Source of the DNA: Nonomuraea fuscirosea
GTDB taxonomy: Bacteria; Actinomycetota; Actinomycetes; Streptosporangiales; Streptosporangiaceae
Assembly (NCBI RefSeq): GCF_003001935.1
Contig: NZ_PVNG01000016.1
Span: forward strand, 236,490-300,489
DNA: 64,000 nucleotides
Direction of reading: 5' to 3'
Position 1 is the first letter of the stretch. Every line of letters begins with the position of its first letter. This document shows, one piece after another, positions 24,303 to 32,951 of this stretch. The position numbers and the translations under genes are program-made. The notes below the pieces were generated by a model. The model was not told the origin of the DNA. It did no database searches and saw nothing but the letters and a program-made list of their open reading frames with translations.

Positions 24303-24464
24303 GGCGCGTCACCTCTCCCTCGGCGGGGGGACTCCATGATGAGGCCATCGGGCGCGCGCCGCATGAGTAATGTTCGCCGACCGTCGCTGAGTACGGTCGG
24401 CAAGGTATGGCCGAGGTCTCCCCGCGCCCGAGACGAGGCTCCCGCGCGGCTGAAGCCTGGGGGA

Positions 24465-25232
24465 TCACCAGCCCTGGCCGCGCAGGAAGACGGCGCAGCG
24501 CCGGGTCCAGTCGGCGGCGACGGGCTCCTCGCCGGCCAGCCCGAGCCCGTGCCTGCCGCTGGGATACACGTGCACCTCCTGGCGGACGCCGTGCCGGGCC
24601 AGCGCCGTCGACAGCAGCAGGGTGTTGTCGAGCGGGACCCCGTCGTCGTCGGCGGTGTGCCACAGGAACGTCGGCGGCGTGCCCGGCCCGACCCGGCCGG
24701 GCAGCGACAACCGGTCGCGCAGCGACTCGGGCGCGTCCTCCCCGAGCAGGTTGGCCGCCGAACCCCGGTGCGCGGCCGGCCCGGTCAGCGTCGTGACGGG
24801 GTAGCAGAGCACGGCCAGGCCGGGACGGTGGTCGGCCTCGTCGATCGCGTCGTACGGGCCCTCCGCGAGCGCCGGGCCCGTCTCGGTGGCCAGCAGTCCC
24901 GCCAGGTGGCCGCCCGCCGAGAAGCCGAGCACGCCGACGCGGGCCGGGTCCACGCCGGTGCCGGCGGCGTGGTGCCGGACCCAGCGCACGGCCCTGGCGG
25001 CGTCGAGGAGGGGCAGCGGGTGGCGGTGCGGCGCGATCCGGTAGCGCACGACGAACGCGGCGATCCCCAGCGAGTTCAGCCACCGGGCGACCGGGGCGCC
25101 CTCGTGGCCGGCCAGGTGGTGGTACGCCCCGCCGGGGAACACGACGACCGCCGGGGCCGGCGCGTCCGCGCGTACGGGGAAGGCGGTGATGGTGGCCGCG
25201 CCGGTCGTGGGCCACAGAGGGTGCTCGCTCAT
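24465..25232 (-). CDS. Alpha/beta hydrolase (esterase)
   Basis: 255 residues. Oxyanion loop FPGGAYHHLAGHE (about 32-44), nucleophile GFSAGGHLAG (Ser near 109), acid in WHTADDDGVP and His in SGRHGLGL complete a catalytic triad. It resembles the BD-FAE-type acetyl or feruloyl esterases that remove ester groups from plant polysaccharides, as well as general carboxylesterases. No signal peptide, so it is cytoplasmic. The ATG at 25232 follows GAAAGG. It may belong with the GH43-like enzyme nearby, but other genes lie between. Confidence 0.85.
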   Translation of the reverse strand: MSEHPLWPTTGAATITAFPVRADAPAPAVVVFPGGAYHHLAGHEGAPVARWLNSLGIAAFVVRYRIAPHRHPLPLLDAARAVRWVRHHAAGTGVDPARVGVLGFSAGGHLAGLLATETGPALAEGPYDAIDEADHRPGLAVLCYPVTTLTGPAAHRGSAANLLGEDAPESLRDRLSLPGRVGPGTPPTFLWHTADDDGVPLDNTLLLSTALARHGVRQEVHVYPSGRHGLGLAGEEPVAADWTRRCAVFLRGQGW

Positions 25233-25299
25233 GCCGGCCTTTCGTCTCGCTCGACGACGGATGGTAGCGAGCGAGTGAGCCGCGCCCGTACGCCGGGGG

Positions 25300-26574
25300 C
25301 TACGGAAGGTCGTCCTCAGGAGGGACGCCGCTGAGAGCCTCGACCTCGTGCCTGGAGTACGGTGAGCCGGGCCATTCGACCAGCAGGACCGTGGCGTCGT
25401 CGCGCAGCCGGTGCTCGTGGTAGTCGAGGTGGTGGTGGATCAGGCGGCGCAGCGTCTCGGGCACCGGCAGCTCGTCGGCCTGGTGCCGGATGAGGAAGTC
25501 GGCGAAGCGTTCCATGCCGAACTCCTCGCCGTGCCGGTTGCGTGCCTCGGTGATGCCGTCGGTGTAGAGCAGCAGCCGGTCCCCGCGCTGGAGCTGGGTG
25601 TGGCACACCGTCACCGGCAGGCCCAGCCCGGTGCCGGCCGGCGGCGCGGGGGAGCAGCCGAGCTCGACGGTGGCGCGCCTGCGGACGATGACCGGCGGGT
25701 AGTGGCCGCAGCTGGCCCATTCGAGGTGGCCGCTCATGATGTCGAGCGTGGCCACCACGCAGGTGGTGAACCGGTCGCCGCCGAACTGCTCGGTCAGAGC
25801 CTGGTCGATCCTGGCCGCCGACACGGCGAGCCCGTCGCCCTCGTGGCGGCTGTTGCGCAGCGTCGTCAGCGCGAGGTTCGCGGTCAGCCCGGCGCCGGTG
25901 TCGTGGCCCATCGCGTCGAAGATCGCCAGGTGCGCCTTCGTGCCGCCGAAGGAGTAGTCGTACACGTCGCCGCTGACGTCGTAGGCGGGCTCCATCACCG
26001 CGCTGATCACCAGCCGGTCGGTGGCGAACGTGCGCTGCGGCATGAGCCGCCACTCCATCTCGGCCGAGACGCTCATCCGCCTGCGGCGCACCAGCTTGGC
26101 GTAGACGTCGCTCAGGGTGCGCTTGGACACCACCAGCAGCGCCACCAGCCCGGCCAGCCGTTCCATGTCCAGCAGCGCGTCATGGTCGACGGCGGGCAGG
26201 GTCACGCTCAGCACGCCCAGCCGGTCGGTGCCGTCCACCAGCGGCACCCACCACTGCAGCGGGTCGCGTACCGTCGCCGGCATGATCTTCCCGTGCTGGA
26301 AGGCCCGCCCCGCCACCGTGCCCTCGATGGCGATCTCGTCGCGCTCGCGCTCGCCGGCCGGGGCCGGCTCGGCGACCAGCGGGGAGAGCACCTCCTGCTG
26401 CAGGTCCGCGAGGTAGATCAGCACGTCGCAGAGCCCGACCCGGGCCGCGTGCTCGGACACCAGGCCGGGGACCTGCTCCAGCGTGGAGGTGTGGCTGGCG
26501 GAGATCAGCTCGCCGAACATCGCCGCCCGCGCCGCCGCCGACCCTGCCGTCGGGCGGGAATCGTGAGAGGACAT
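25300..26574 (-). CDS. PP2C-type (SpoIIE) phosphatase with GAF-like sensor
   Basis: 424 residues. The N-terminal half (about 20-165: ISASHTSTLEQVPGLVSEHAARVGLCDVLIYL is read here in parts; VPLVDGTDRLGVLSVTL) is GAF-like. The C-terminal half (about 175-400) is a SpoIIE/PP2C phosphatase: PAYDVSGDVYDYSF and IFDAMGHDTGAG hold the Asp metal ligands, ASCGHYPPVIVR and LYTDGITEAR the others, and LRDDATVLLVEW the last Asp pair. Such proteins dephosphorylate anti-sigma antagonists in partner-switching pathways. No anti-sigma gene is adjacent, so the target is unknown. The ATG is at 26574. Confidence 0.88.
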   Translation of the reverse strand: MSSHDSRPTAGSAAARAAMFGELISASHTSTLEQVPGLVSEHAARVGLCDVLIYLADLQQEVLSPLVAEPAPAGERERDEIAIEGTVAGRAFQHGKIMPATVRDPLQWWVPLVDGTDRLGVLSVTLPAVDHDALLDMERLAGLVALLVVSKRTLSDVYAKLVRRRRMSVSAEMEWRLMPQRTFATDRLVISAVMEPAYDVSGDVYDYSFGGTKAHLAIFDAMGHDTGAGLTANLALTTLRNSRHEGDGLAVSAARIDQALTEQFGGDRFTTCVVATLDIMSGHLEWASCGHYPPVIVRRRATVELGCSPAPPAGTGLGLPVTVCHTQLQRGDRLLLYTDGITEARNRHGEEFGMERFADFLIRHQADELPVPETLRRLIHHHLDYHEHRLRDDATVLLVEWPGSPYSRHEVEALSGVPPEDDLP

Positions 26575-26678
26575 GTACTCACCGTAACGATGGGGTACGG
26601 CGTTGGCGGCGTCCCGGGCGCGCGAACCGCCGGTGCGGACCCGGGCGGGACGGCCGGGCCCGCACCGGCCTGGCGGTG

Positions 26679-28010
26679 TCAGCGGCCGTGGCGGCGCTGC
26701 ACGTACAGGCGGTTGCCCTCAGGCCCGGTCCACTCCACGCGGACGACGCCGGGCACGGCGGCCTCGGCGACGCGCGACGGGTCGGACCAGTAGCCGGCGG
26801 CGGGGTTGCGGAAGAACGTGGCCCACAACCGGCCCGCGTGGTCGGCGAACAGGTTGTTGTGGCCGGCCCCGACCCCCGCCGTCCACCTCTCGGAGTACGG
26901 CCCCTCGAACTGGTCCGCGACCGCGATCACCGCGTCGTACTGGTACTGCGTGCGGCCCGCGCCGGGCGGATCGTAGGCGTGCCGCTCGCCGCCGCCCGAC
27001 ACCCGGTCCCAGGCGGCGTGCAGCAGGTAGTACTTGCCGTGGTGCTTGAACACGTACGCGCCTTCGAGGTACGGCTCCGGCGTGTACGGCGTCTGCCGGA
27101 AGGCCGGCAGATCGGTCGCGGGGACGATGTCCTCCATGTCGTCCCTGAACTTCGCGTACAGGTTGTTGTGCAGCACGAGCCAGGCGTCGCGGCCCTCGGT
27201 GTAGAGGCTGCCGTCGATGTGGTGGTACGCGCCCGGCTTGATGAACGCGGGCCCGCCGATGAAGGAGTCGCCGAACGGCTTGTCGAGGTTGCCCTCGGCC
27301 AGCCGGTACGGCCCCTCGACGCCACCCTCGCTCACCAGCAGGAACGAGCCGACCTTCTGCGAGTGGTCGCCCATGCACGCGACGATGTACCACTTGCCGC
27401 CGAAGCGGTGCACCTCGGGAGCCCAGACGTTGCCGCGCTTGCCGAACTGCTCGTCGGTCCAGTACTCCTGCCACGGCGCCACGACCGTGCGGCCGGGACG
27501 GTTCTCGGCGGCGAACTCCGGCGACCAGACCTTGCCCTTCTCGGCGCCGGGCCGCACGCGGGTGGTGTCGGCCAGCCGCCACGGCCCGCGCAGCGACCTG
27601 GCCGTCCAGACGAAGATGCCGTCGTTCCACGGCCCGGCCGCGGGCAGGCCGGGGACGCGGGTGGTGCCCGTGGCCACGTAGAGCGGCCGGCCGCCGACGA
27701 CGAAGCAGTTGACGTAGGTGTCGCGCATCCACACCCGGCCGAGCTCCCTGTCGCGGGGGCGCTGTTCGAGCGGCAGGACGAAGGAGTTGTCATCGCGCGG
27801 CCACAGGTCGGGCCGGATGTCGGCGAGGCCGTACGGCTCGGGGGCGGGCCAGTTCGGCGGATACCGCTTGGCCGCCTCGGCGCCCTGCGCCTGCCCCTGT
27901 GCTCGGGCCTGTGCGGCCGTGGCGGGCAGTGCGGCGGCTCCTAAGAGGCCGGCGGCGCCCGCCAGCAAGGAGCGCCGGCCGACGTCGGCTCCGGGCTCAG
28001 CACCACTCAT
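26679..28010 (-). CDS. Tat-exported GH43-like five-blade propeller glycosidase
   Basis: 443 residues. A twin-arginine signal (GRRSLLAGAAGLLGAA, cleavage near residue 35) means export in folded form. The body is a five-bladed propeller of the GH43/62 type with repeated blades such as WSPEFAAEN, VWAPEVHRFGGKWYIVAC, GGPAFIKPGAYHHIDGS and YYLLHAAWDR. Acid residues are present at the expected blade positions (WSPE, WAPE, HIDGS). Arabinofuranosidase or xylosidase activity is the family's usual role, not shown here. It is a single gene under a promoter region with three TAATTCG boxes. Confidence 0.75.
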   Translation of the reverse strand: MSGAEPGADVGRRSLLAGAAGLLGAAALPATAAQARAQGQAQGAEAAKRYPPNWPAPEPYGLADIRPDLWPRDDNSFVLPLEQRPRDRELGRVWMRDTYVNCFVVGGRPLYVATGTTRVPGLPAAGPWNDGIFVWTARSLRGPWRLADTTRVRPGAEKGKVWSPEFAAENRPGRTVVAPWQEYWTDEQFGKRGNVWAPEVHRFGGKWYIVACMGDHSQKVGSFLLVSEGGVEGPYRLAEGNLDKPFGDSFIGGPAFIKPGAYHHIDGSLYTEGRDAWLVLHNNLYAKFRDDMEDIVPATDLPAFRQTPYTPEPYLEGAYVFKHHGKYYLLHAAWDRVSGGGERHAYDPPGAGRTQYQYDAVIAVADQFEGPYSERWTAGVGAGHNNLFADHAGRLWATFFRNPAAGYWSDPSRVAEAAVPGVVRVEWTGPEGNRLYVQRRHGR

Positions 28011-28073
28011 CAGCCATGTCCCTTCAGATCGGCAACTGCCGGGTCTAGTCCGGCTATGTCCGGCTAGTCTGCC

Positions 28074-28112
28074 TAATTCGCGCTAATTCGGTCAATAACC
28101 CGGATTAATTCG
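28074..28112. promoter_or_regulatory. Three TAATTCG boxes upstream of the GH43-like gene
   Basis: TAATTCG occurs at 28074, 28084 and 28106 in a spacer that is clearly more AT-rich than its surroundings. Two TCCGGCTA copies lie at about 28049-28066, nearer the gene. This looks like a controlled promoter, for example for a sugar-responsive LacI or GntR repressor. Confidence 0.45.
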
Positions 28113-28168
28113 GCGGGGAGCCAGCGGGCGTTGCAGGGTGGCCCGGAAGGCGTTCCCAGGTCTTCGGG

Positions 28169-28711
28169 TCAGACCCGGTCGAGGGGACGGTGCGGGCCGT
28201 CCGGAAGCCGTACCTCGATCGTGTCGCCGGGACGGACGACGCCGCCCGCCTTGACCACGCTCATGACGCCCGCGCGGCGCACCAGGTTCCCGGCCTCGTC
28301 GCGGCCGACGACCTCCTTGAGCAGGCCCTTGCTGAACCCGTCGATCTGCGGGCACGGGTTGCGCAGGCCGGTCACCTCCACCACGGCCTCGCCACCGATC
28401 AGCAGCAGCGTGCCCACCGGCAGGCCGAGCAGGTCGATGCCCTGGGTGGTGATGTTCTCGCCCAGTTCGCCCGGCGCGACCGCGAACCCGGCCGCGCGCA
28501 CCTCGGCGAAGAGCTCCTCGTGGATGAGGTGCACCTGGCGCAGGTTCGGCTGAGTGGGGTCCTGCGCGACCCGGGAGCGGTGCTTGACCGTGACGCCCAT
28601 GTGGGCGTCCCCCTCGACCCCGAGGCCCGCGAGCAGCGTGATGCTCTCGCGGGTCGGCTTGGAGAAGGAGTGCTCGCCGTTGCTGCTGACCGCCGTGACA
28701 GCGCCGCCCAT
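28169..28711 (-). CDS. MOSC-domain protein
   Basis: 180 residues, nearly all MOSC domain. Hallmarks are LGVEGDAHMG near residue 33, RQVHLIHEEL, PGELGENITTQGIDL (the conserved GENxTxxG) and VTGLRNPCPQID with the conserved Cys near residue 120. MOSC domains bind the molybdenum cofactor or its sulfurated form and occur in the mARC enzymes and in YiiM, which reduce N-hydroxylated compounds. This stand-alone form is of the YiiM kind. No partner reductase is adjacent. The ATG is at 28711. Confidence 0.85.
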   Translation of the reverse strand: MGGAVTAVSSNGEHSFSKPTRESITLLAGLGVEGDAHMGVTVKHRSRVAQDPTQPNLRQVHLIHEELFAEVRAAGFAVAPGELGENITTQGIDLLGLPVGTLLLIGGEAVVEVTGLRNPCPQIDGFSKGLLKEVVGRDEAGNLVRRAGVMSVVKAGGVVRPGDTIEVRLPDGPHRPLDRV

Positions 28712-28831
28712 CCTGTTTCGGCCCCTTTGTGTGGTGTCGACCCTTAGGGGCGCAGCCTATCGGCCGGACATCTCCGCCCGGCGCCGGCCCGCACGCGTCG
28801 ATCTGCCGCCCGCACGCGTCGATGGTGCCGT

Positions 28832-30214
28832 TCAGGGGCGGTCGTCACCGTCGATCGCCGACCGCAGCACCCCGACCACCATGGCGAGCTCCGTCAGCAG
28901 CCCCGACACCGTCGTCCGATCGCCGCCGTTGAACGACACCATGCGCAGCTCATCCGGCTTCGGCAGCTTCGCCATGATCTCGGGCAGCGACTCGATCAGC
29001 CTGGCCTGCAGGCTGGCCGGCGTCTGCGCGTTGTCGATGTCGGCCCGTAACCGCGCCCGCTCCACCTCCAGCAGCGCCCGCTCGTGGTCGGCCAGCGCCC
29101 TGGACTGCGTCAGCCGCAGCTCGCCGTCGAGCTCCAGCCGCCTGAGCTCCTGCTCCCGCTCGATCCTGAGCCTGCCGGTCGCGGCCTCCTCCGCGTGCCG
29201 CTCACGCTCCATCCGCAGCCCGTGCCTGATCGTCTCCGCCTCCAGCTCCGCGACCGCCCTGGAGTCGTCGTGCTCGCGCCGGGTCCGCCGCAGCCGCTCG
29301 GCGACCTCGGTGTCGAACAGCACCGCCTCGTTGGCTGCCCGCAGCTCGGCCAGCTCCCGCTCGTGCTCCAGGCGCCGCGTCTCCTTCAGCCGGGCCGCCG
29401 CCATCTCCCGCTCGGCGATCGCCTCCTCGGAGCGCAGCTCGGCCAGCCGGGCCACCTGCCCCTGCTCGGCCCGGTACGGCTTCTGCAGGTTCTCCCACAG
29501 CTGCGCCGAGCTGACCACCGCCTCCTTGATCTGCACGGTGACGATGCGCAGGCCGAGCCCCTGGTCGCTGTGGTCCTCGCCCTCGGCCACCGCGCGCAGC
29601 CGGGCGGTCAGCTCCTCGATGATGGGCTGCTTGTCGCTGAGCACGTCCCGCACGCCCATGGTGGCCACCTTGTCCTTGATGGCCGCCTCCGCCTGCTCGC
29701 GCAGCTGGAGGTTGACCAGCCGCATCGGGTCCTCGGGGTCGCCGAAGTCCAGCTTGCGGTAGGCGATGGGGAAGGCCTGGATGCCCCACTGCACGTACCC
29801 CTGGACGAGGACGCCCTGCAGCTCGCGGCAGACGCAGTACGCGTTGATCAGGATGGTCTGGGTGGCGCCCGGCACCACCAGGAACGAGTCGATCGCCGGG
29901 TTGAAGCGGAAGGAGACGCCGAGACCGATGTGCAGCGGCCGGTCCCGCCCGCGCCTGGTGTGGACCACGTACGCGTTGGGCGGCACCAGCACGTTCTTCC
30001 ACCGCCAGAAGCCCGTGATCCGCACGTCCACCGGGCCCGGCCCGGAGCGGTCCGGCTGCCCGCCGCCGAGCGCGCGCTCCCGCTTGGCCAGCGGGCCGGC
30101 GGCCATGGGCGGCTGCTCGGCGGGGGCGCGGCGGGCCCTGAGATCGTCCTCCAGCACCGCCTGCTGCGCCACGACCTGGTCCAGATAGGCGTTGCCCTTG
30201 CCAGCGGTGCTCAT
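28832..30214 (-). CDS. SPFH/Band-7-like protein with long coiled coil
   Basis: 460 residues. After a polar N-terminus an SPFH-like domain (about 65-260) begins ITGFWRWKNVLVPPNAYVVHTRRG and contains IVTVQIKEAVVSSAQLWENL, the typical end of Band-7 domains. A highly charged coiled coil (about 265-400, many RERE/RLRIE repeats) and a short C-terminal domain follow. There is no hydrophobic membrane anchor, unlike flotillins, so it may be a peripheral scaffold. The ATG at 30214 is preceded by GGAGGGG. Upstream codons in frame belong to the divergent spacer. Function in cells is unknown. Confidence 0.7.
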   Translation of the reverse strand: MSTAGKGNAYLDQVVAQQAVLEDDLRARRAPAEQPPMAAGPLAKRERALGGGQPDRSGPGPVDVRITGFWRWKNVLVPPNAYVVHTRRGRDRPLHIGLGVSFRFNPAIDSFLVVPGATQTILINAYCVCRELQGVLVQGYVQWGIQAFPIAYRKLDFGDPEDPMRLVNLQLREQAEAAIKDKVATMGVRDVLSDKQPIIEELTARLRAVAEGEDHSDQGLGLRIVTVQIKEAVVSSAQLWENLQKPYRAEQGQVARLAELRSEEAIAEREMAAARLKETRRLEHERELAELRAANEAVLFDTEVAERLRRTRREHDDSRAVAELEAETIRHGLRMERERHAEEAATGRLRIEREQELRRLELDGELRLTQSRALADHERALLEVERARLRADIDNAQTPASLQARLIESLPEIMAKLPKPDELRMVSFNGGDRTTVSGLLTELAMVVGVLRSAIDGDDRP

Positions 30215-30346
30215 CGACCCCTCCGCCCACCTCGACTGCGGACGAGTCTCGCCTACGCCGGCGAAGCGCCGCAACCGTCATGCCCCACCGCGATCACGAC
30301 TGGGTAATGTGAGACCACGGCGCCGCCCGTGTCTTGAGCGCAGGTC

Positions 30347-30378
30347 AGGAGGTGATCACGGTGCATCCGGTCCCATGA
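30347..30378 (+). other. Five-codon leader ORF with complete Shine-Dalgarno
   Basis: AGGAGGTGATC (30347-30357) is an 11-base match to the 16S rRNA 3' end. Eight bases after its GG comes GTG CAT CCG GTC CCA TGA (30361-30378), encoding MHPVP. Its TGA overlaps an ATG (30375-30377) in frame with the small protein gene that follows. The same layout occurs at 34058-34088. Confidence 0.5.
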
Positions 30379-30419
30379 CAGCCCCATCCCGGGGTGTCAC
30401 GGAGCCGAAAGGTGACCGT

Positions 30420-30722
30420 ATGAGCAAGACCGACAAGACCCGGCCGTGGTGGGTGCGGCTGGCCGACGCGCCCATGGTGACCTGCGCGCCCGTGCACGAC
30501 CACCGCTTCGGGCCGTGCACGCTGACCGAGGAGGTCACCGCCGCGAGCGCGTCACTGAACCGCCGCCTCAGCGGCTGCCACTGGCAGGCCACCTCCTTCT
30601 ACCTGTTCGACCTCGGCGGCGCGGGCGGGGCCGGGGAGTGGGCCTTCATCCGGCGTGAGGACCGCCGCCGCGACCGCCGCGCCGCGCGCCGTGAGCTGCG
30701 CGCCCACCGGCACGGTCGCTGA
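30420..30722 (+). CDS. Small hypothetical protein, 100 residues
   Basis: The product begins MSKTDKTRPWWVRLADAP and contains three Cys (CAPVHD, GPCTL, GCHW) and a His/Cys/Trp pattern in GCHWQATSFYLFDL, then a very basic tail (RREDRRRDRRAARRELRAHRH) that could bind nucleic acid. I do not recognise a family. AAAGGTGA seven bases before the ATG at 30420 supports this start; ATG 30375, coupled to the leader ORF, would add 15 residues. It stands alone, followed by a terminator hairpin, and is divergent from the SPFH gene. Confidence 0.6.
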   Translation: MSKTDKTRPWWVRLADAPMVTCAPVHDHRFGPCTLTEEVTAASASLNRRLSGCHWQATSFYLFDLGGAGGAGEWAFIRREDRRRDRRAARRELRAHRHGR

Positions 30723-30744
30723 CCGCGACGCGGGTCGGGCCGGA

Positions 30745-30770
30745 GCCCGCCGTCACAGGGCGGCGGGCTG
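30745..30770 (+). terminator. Hairpin terminator of the small protein gene
   Basis: AGCCCGCCG (30745-30753) pairs perfectly with CGGCGGGCT (30762-30770) around an 8-base loop, 22 bases after the stop; GTCCTGTCCTT follows. Confidence 0.65.
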
Positions 30771-30818
30771 TCCTGTCCTTGTCGGTACGGACGTCACGTA
30801 GCGACAGGAGCCAGACCC

Positions 30819-32063
30819 TTGCCACCCGCCAGCCCCCCGTCCCGGATCCGGATCCGGATGAGCGCCCGTCCCATCGACGAGCCGCACCGCGTCGCCAGCC
30901 AGCTGGAGCTGCTGTTCGACCTCACCTTCGTGGTCGCCGTGGCGGCCGCCACCGCCGAGCTCGCGCACCACATCGCCGGCGGTCACGGCCTCGCCGGGCT
31001 GATCCCGTTCCTCCAGGTGTTCTTCGCGATCTGGTGGGCGTGGATGAACTTCACCTGGTTCGCCTCGTGCTACGACACCGACGACGTCGCCTACCGGCTG
31101 CTGACCATGGTGCAGATGGCCGGCGTGCTGGTGCTGGCCGCCGGGGTGCCCGCCGCGGCCGGCCACGACGACTACGCGATCGTCACGCTGGGCTACTTCA
31201 TCATGCGGCTCGGCCTCGTCGCCCAGTGGGCGCGGGCCGGGCTCGAGGACCGGGAGCGGCGTCGTACGGCGCTGCGTTACGCGGCCGGCGTCGGGCTGCT
31301 CCAGGTCGGCTGGGTGCTCCGGCTCGTCCTGGACGAGGCGGGCGTGCTGCCGCCCTCGCTCCGGCTGCCGTTCTTCCTCTGCCTCGCCGTCCTGGAGCTC
31401 GCGGTGCCGCGCTGGGCCGAGCGGGTGAACCCGACCACCTGGCACCCGCACCACATCGCCGAACGCTACGGCCTGTTCACCATTATTCTGCTCGGCGAGA
31501 GCGTCCTGGCCGCGAGCAGGGGCGTGCAGGGAGCACTCGAAGCGGGCCGGGGCGGCGGCGCCCTGGTGGTGGTGGCCGGCTCCGGGCTGGTGCTGCTGTT
31601 CGCCCTGTGGTGGCTGTACTTCCTCGTCGAGGCCGGTGAGGGGCTGACCGAGCGCCGCCACCGCTCGTTCCTGTGGGGCTACGGCCATTACGGGATCTTC
31701 GCCGCGCTGGCGGCGCTCGGCGCCGGGCTGGAGGTCGCGGTGGAGCAGGGCGGGCACCGGCTGGAGGTCTCGCCCCTGGCGGTCGGCTACGCGGTCGCCG
31801 TACCCGTCGCCGTGTTCCTCGTCCTGATCGCGGCGCTGCACGCGCTGCTCACGGCGCGGGCCGCCGTACGCCCGCCCGTGGTCGCGGCCGGCGTCGCGGC
31901 GGTCCTGCTGCTGCCCCTGGCCGCGCCCGGGATCGGCGTGACCGCCGTGGTCGCGGCCGTCGCGGCCGTCTGCGTCCTGCTGGTCGCCGTCACGATCGCG
32001 CGCGGGCGCCGCTCAGCGGGCCACGTCCATGCGCTGGGTGCCGACCACGGACAGCAGCCTTAG
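30819..32063 (+). CDS. LtrA family membrane protein
   Basis: 414 residues and about eleven membrane spans. Signatures of the low temperature requirement A family are ELLFDLTFVVAVAAATAEL near the start, a FFAIWWAWMNFTWFASCYDTDD segment, HIAERYGLFTIILLGES in the middle and RHRSFLWGYGHY. The role of LtrA is unknown; the gene was named from a Listeria mutant failing to grow in the cold. The TTG start at 30819 is well supported by ACAGGAG eight bases before it. Its 3' end overlaps the convergent XRE gene by 51 bases, so transcripts would be antisense to each other. Confidence 0.85.
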   Translation: MPPASPPSRIRIRMSARPIDEPHRVASQLELLFDLTFVVAVAAATAELAHHIAGGHGLAGLIPFLQVFFAIWWAWMNFTWFASCYDTDDVAYRLLTMVQMAGVLVLAAGVPAAAGHDDYAIVTLGYFIMRLGLVAQWARAGLEDRERRRTALRYAAGVGLLQVGWVLRLVLDEAGVLPPSLRLPFFLCLAVLELAVPRWAERVNPTTWHPHHIAERYGLFTIILLGESVLAASRGVQGALEAGRGGGALVVVAGSGLVLLFALWWLYFLVEAGEGLTERRHRSFLWGYGHYGIFAALAALGAGLEVAVEQGGHRLEVSPLAVGYAVAVPVAVFLVLIAALHALLTARAAVRPPVVAAGVAAVLLLPLAAPGIGVTAVVAAVAAVCVLLVAVTIARGRRSAGHVHALGADHGQQP

Positions 32064-32864
32064 CGCCTGCTCGGACGGCGAGCCGGGAACGGCGGTGTAG
32101 ATCACGACCCGCTGGTCCCGGCCGGAGATCTCCAGCACGTCGCAGTTGACGGTGATCGGGCCGACCAGCGGATGCTGGAAGGTCTTGCACAGGACGGGCT
32201 CGGCGGCCACGTCGTGCGAGGCCCACAGCCGGGCGAACTCCACGCTGCCGGCCAGGAGCTCGGCCACCAGCCCGGCCAGCTCGGGGTCATCGGGGTAGCG
32301 GGCGGTGGTGGCGCGCAGGTCGCGGGCCGCGGACCGGGCGAACTCGGCCACGTCGGAGACCCCGTACAGCCGCCGCCCGTCCGGCCGCGGGCCGAGGAAG
32401 GCCCGGCGCACCAGGTTGCGGTCGCGCCGCGGCACCGCGGAGAAGTCCTCCATCAGCGCCGCCGCCAGGTCGTTCCAGGCGAGCACCTCGAACGCCGCCG
32501 ACGTCACGATCGCGGCCGCCTGCGGCAGCCGCTCCAGCAGGTCGAGGATGCTCTGCCGCACCTCGCGCGACGGGCCGGGCGCTGGTCCGGGCGGCGCGCC
32601 GGCGAGATGGTGCAGATGGGCGCGCTCGGCGTCCGACAGGCGCAGGGCGCGAGCCAGCCCCGCCAGCACCTCGCGCGACGGGCGCGGGGCGCGGGCCTGC
32701 TCAAGCCGGGTGTAGTACTCGGTCGAGATGAAGGCCAGGTTCGCCGCCTCCTCGCGCCGCAGCCCCGGCGTACGGCGGCGCGGCCCGGCGGGCAGCCCCA
32801 CGTCGGCCGGCGCGATCCGCTCGCGCCTGCTGCGCAGGAAGGCGGCCAGCTCTCTTCTGTCCAT
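32013..32864 (-). CDS. XRE regulator with MmyB-like ligand domain
   Basis: 283 residues. The HTH (about 5-75: LAAFLRSRRERIAPADVGL, TPGLRREEAANLAFISTEYY) and the C-terminal MmyB domain (about 105-275: AAIVTSAAFEVLAWNDLAAALM, RNLVRRAFLGP, FQHPLVGPITVNCDVLEI) form the actinobacterial family related to MmyB, the methylenomycin activator. MmyB-like domains are PAS-like and may bind fatty acid. Targets here are unknown; such proteins often activate a divergent oxidoreductase. The 3' end overlaps ltrA on the other strand. Confidence 0.88.
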   Translation of the reverse strand: MDRRELAAFLRSRRERIAPADVGLPAGPRRRTPGLRREEAANLAFISTEYYTRLEQARAPRPSREVLAGLARALRLSDAERAHLHHLAGAPPGPAPGPSREVRQSILDLLERLPQAAAIVTSAAFEVLAWNDLAAALMEDFSAVPRRDRNLVRRAFLGPRPDGRRLYGVSDVAEFARSAARDLRATTARYPDDPELAGLVAELLAGSVEFARLWASHDVAAEPVLCKTFQHPLVGPITVNCDVLEISGRDQRVVIYTAVPGSPSEQALRLLSVVGTQRMDVAR

Positions 32865-32951
32865 GCTCCCAGTCTGCCCGGCCGCCGCCGGCGTCAGCCA
32901 GGTACCACCGGTGCCTGGCTAACCCCCTCGCGTCGTGGCCACCGGCGCGGG

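Noticed and set aside
21885..25334. A plus-strand open frame of about 1,150 codons
   Set aside because: Antisense to the membrane hydrolase and esterase genes; composition is almost only Arg, Gln, Pro, Ala and His, with no domain.
25300..28010. Polysaccharide-use cluster of esterase, phosphatase and GH43
   Set aside because: The genes have separate spacers and the phosphatase is of signalling type; no transporter or regulator links them.
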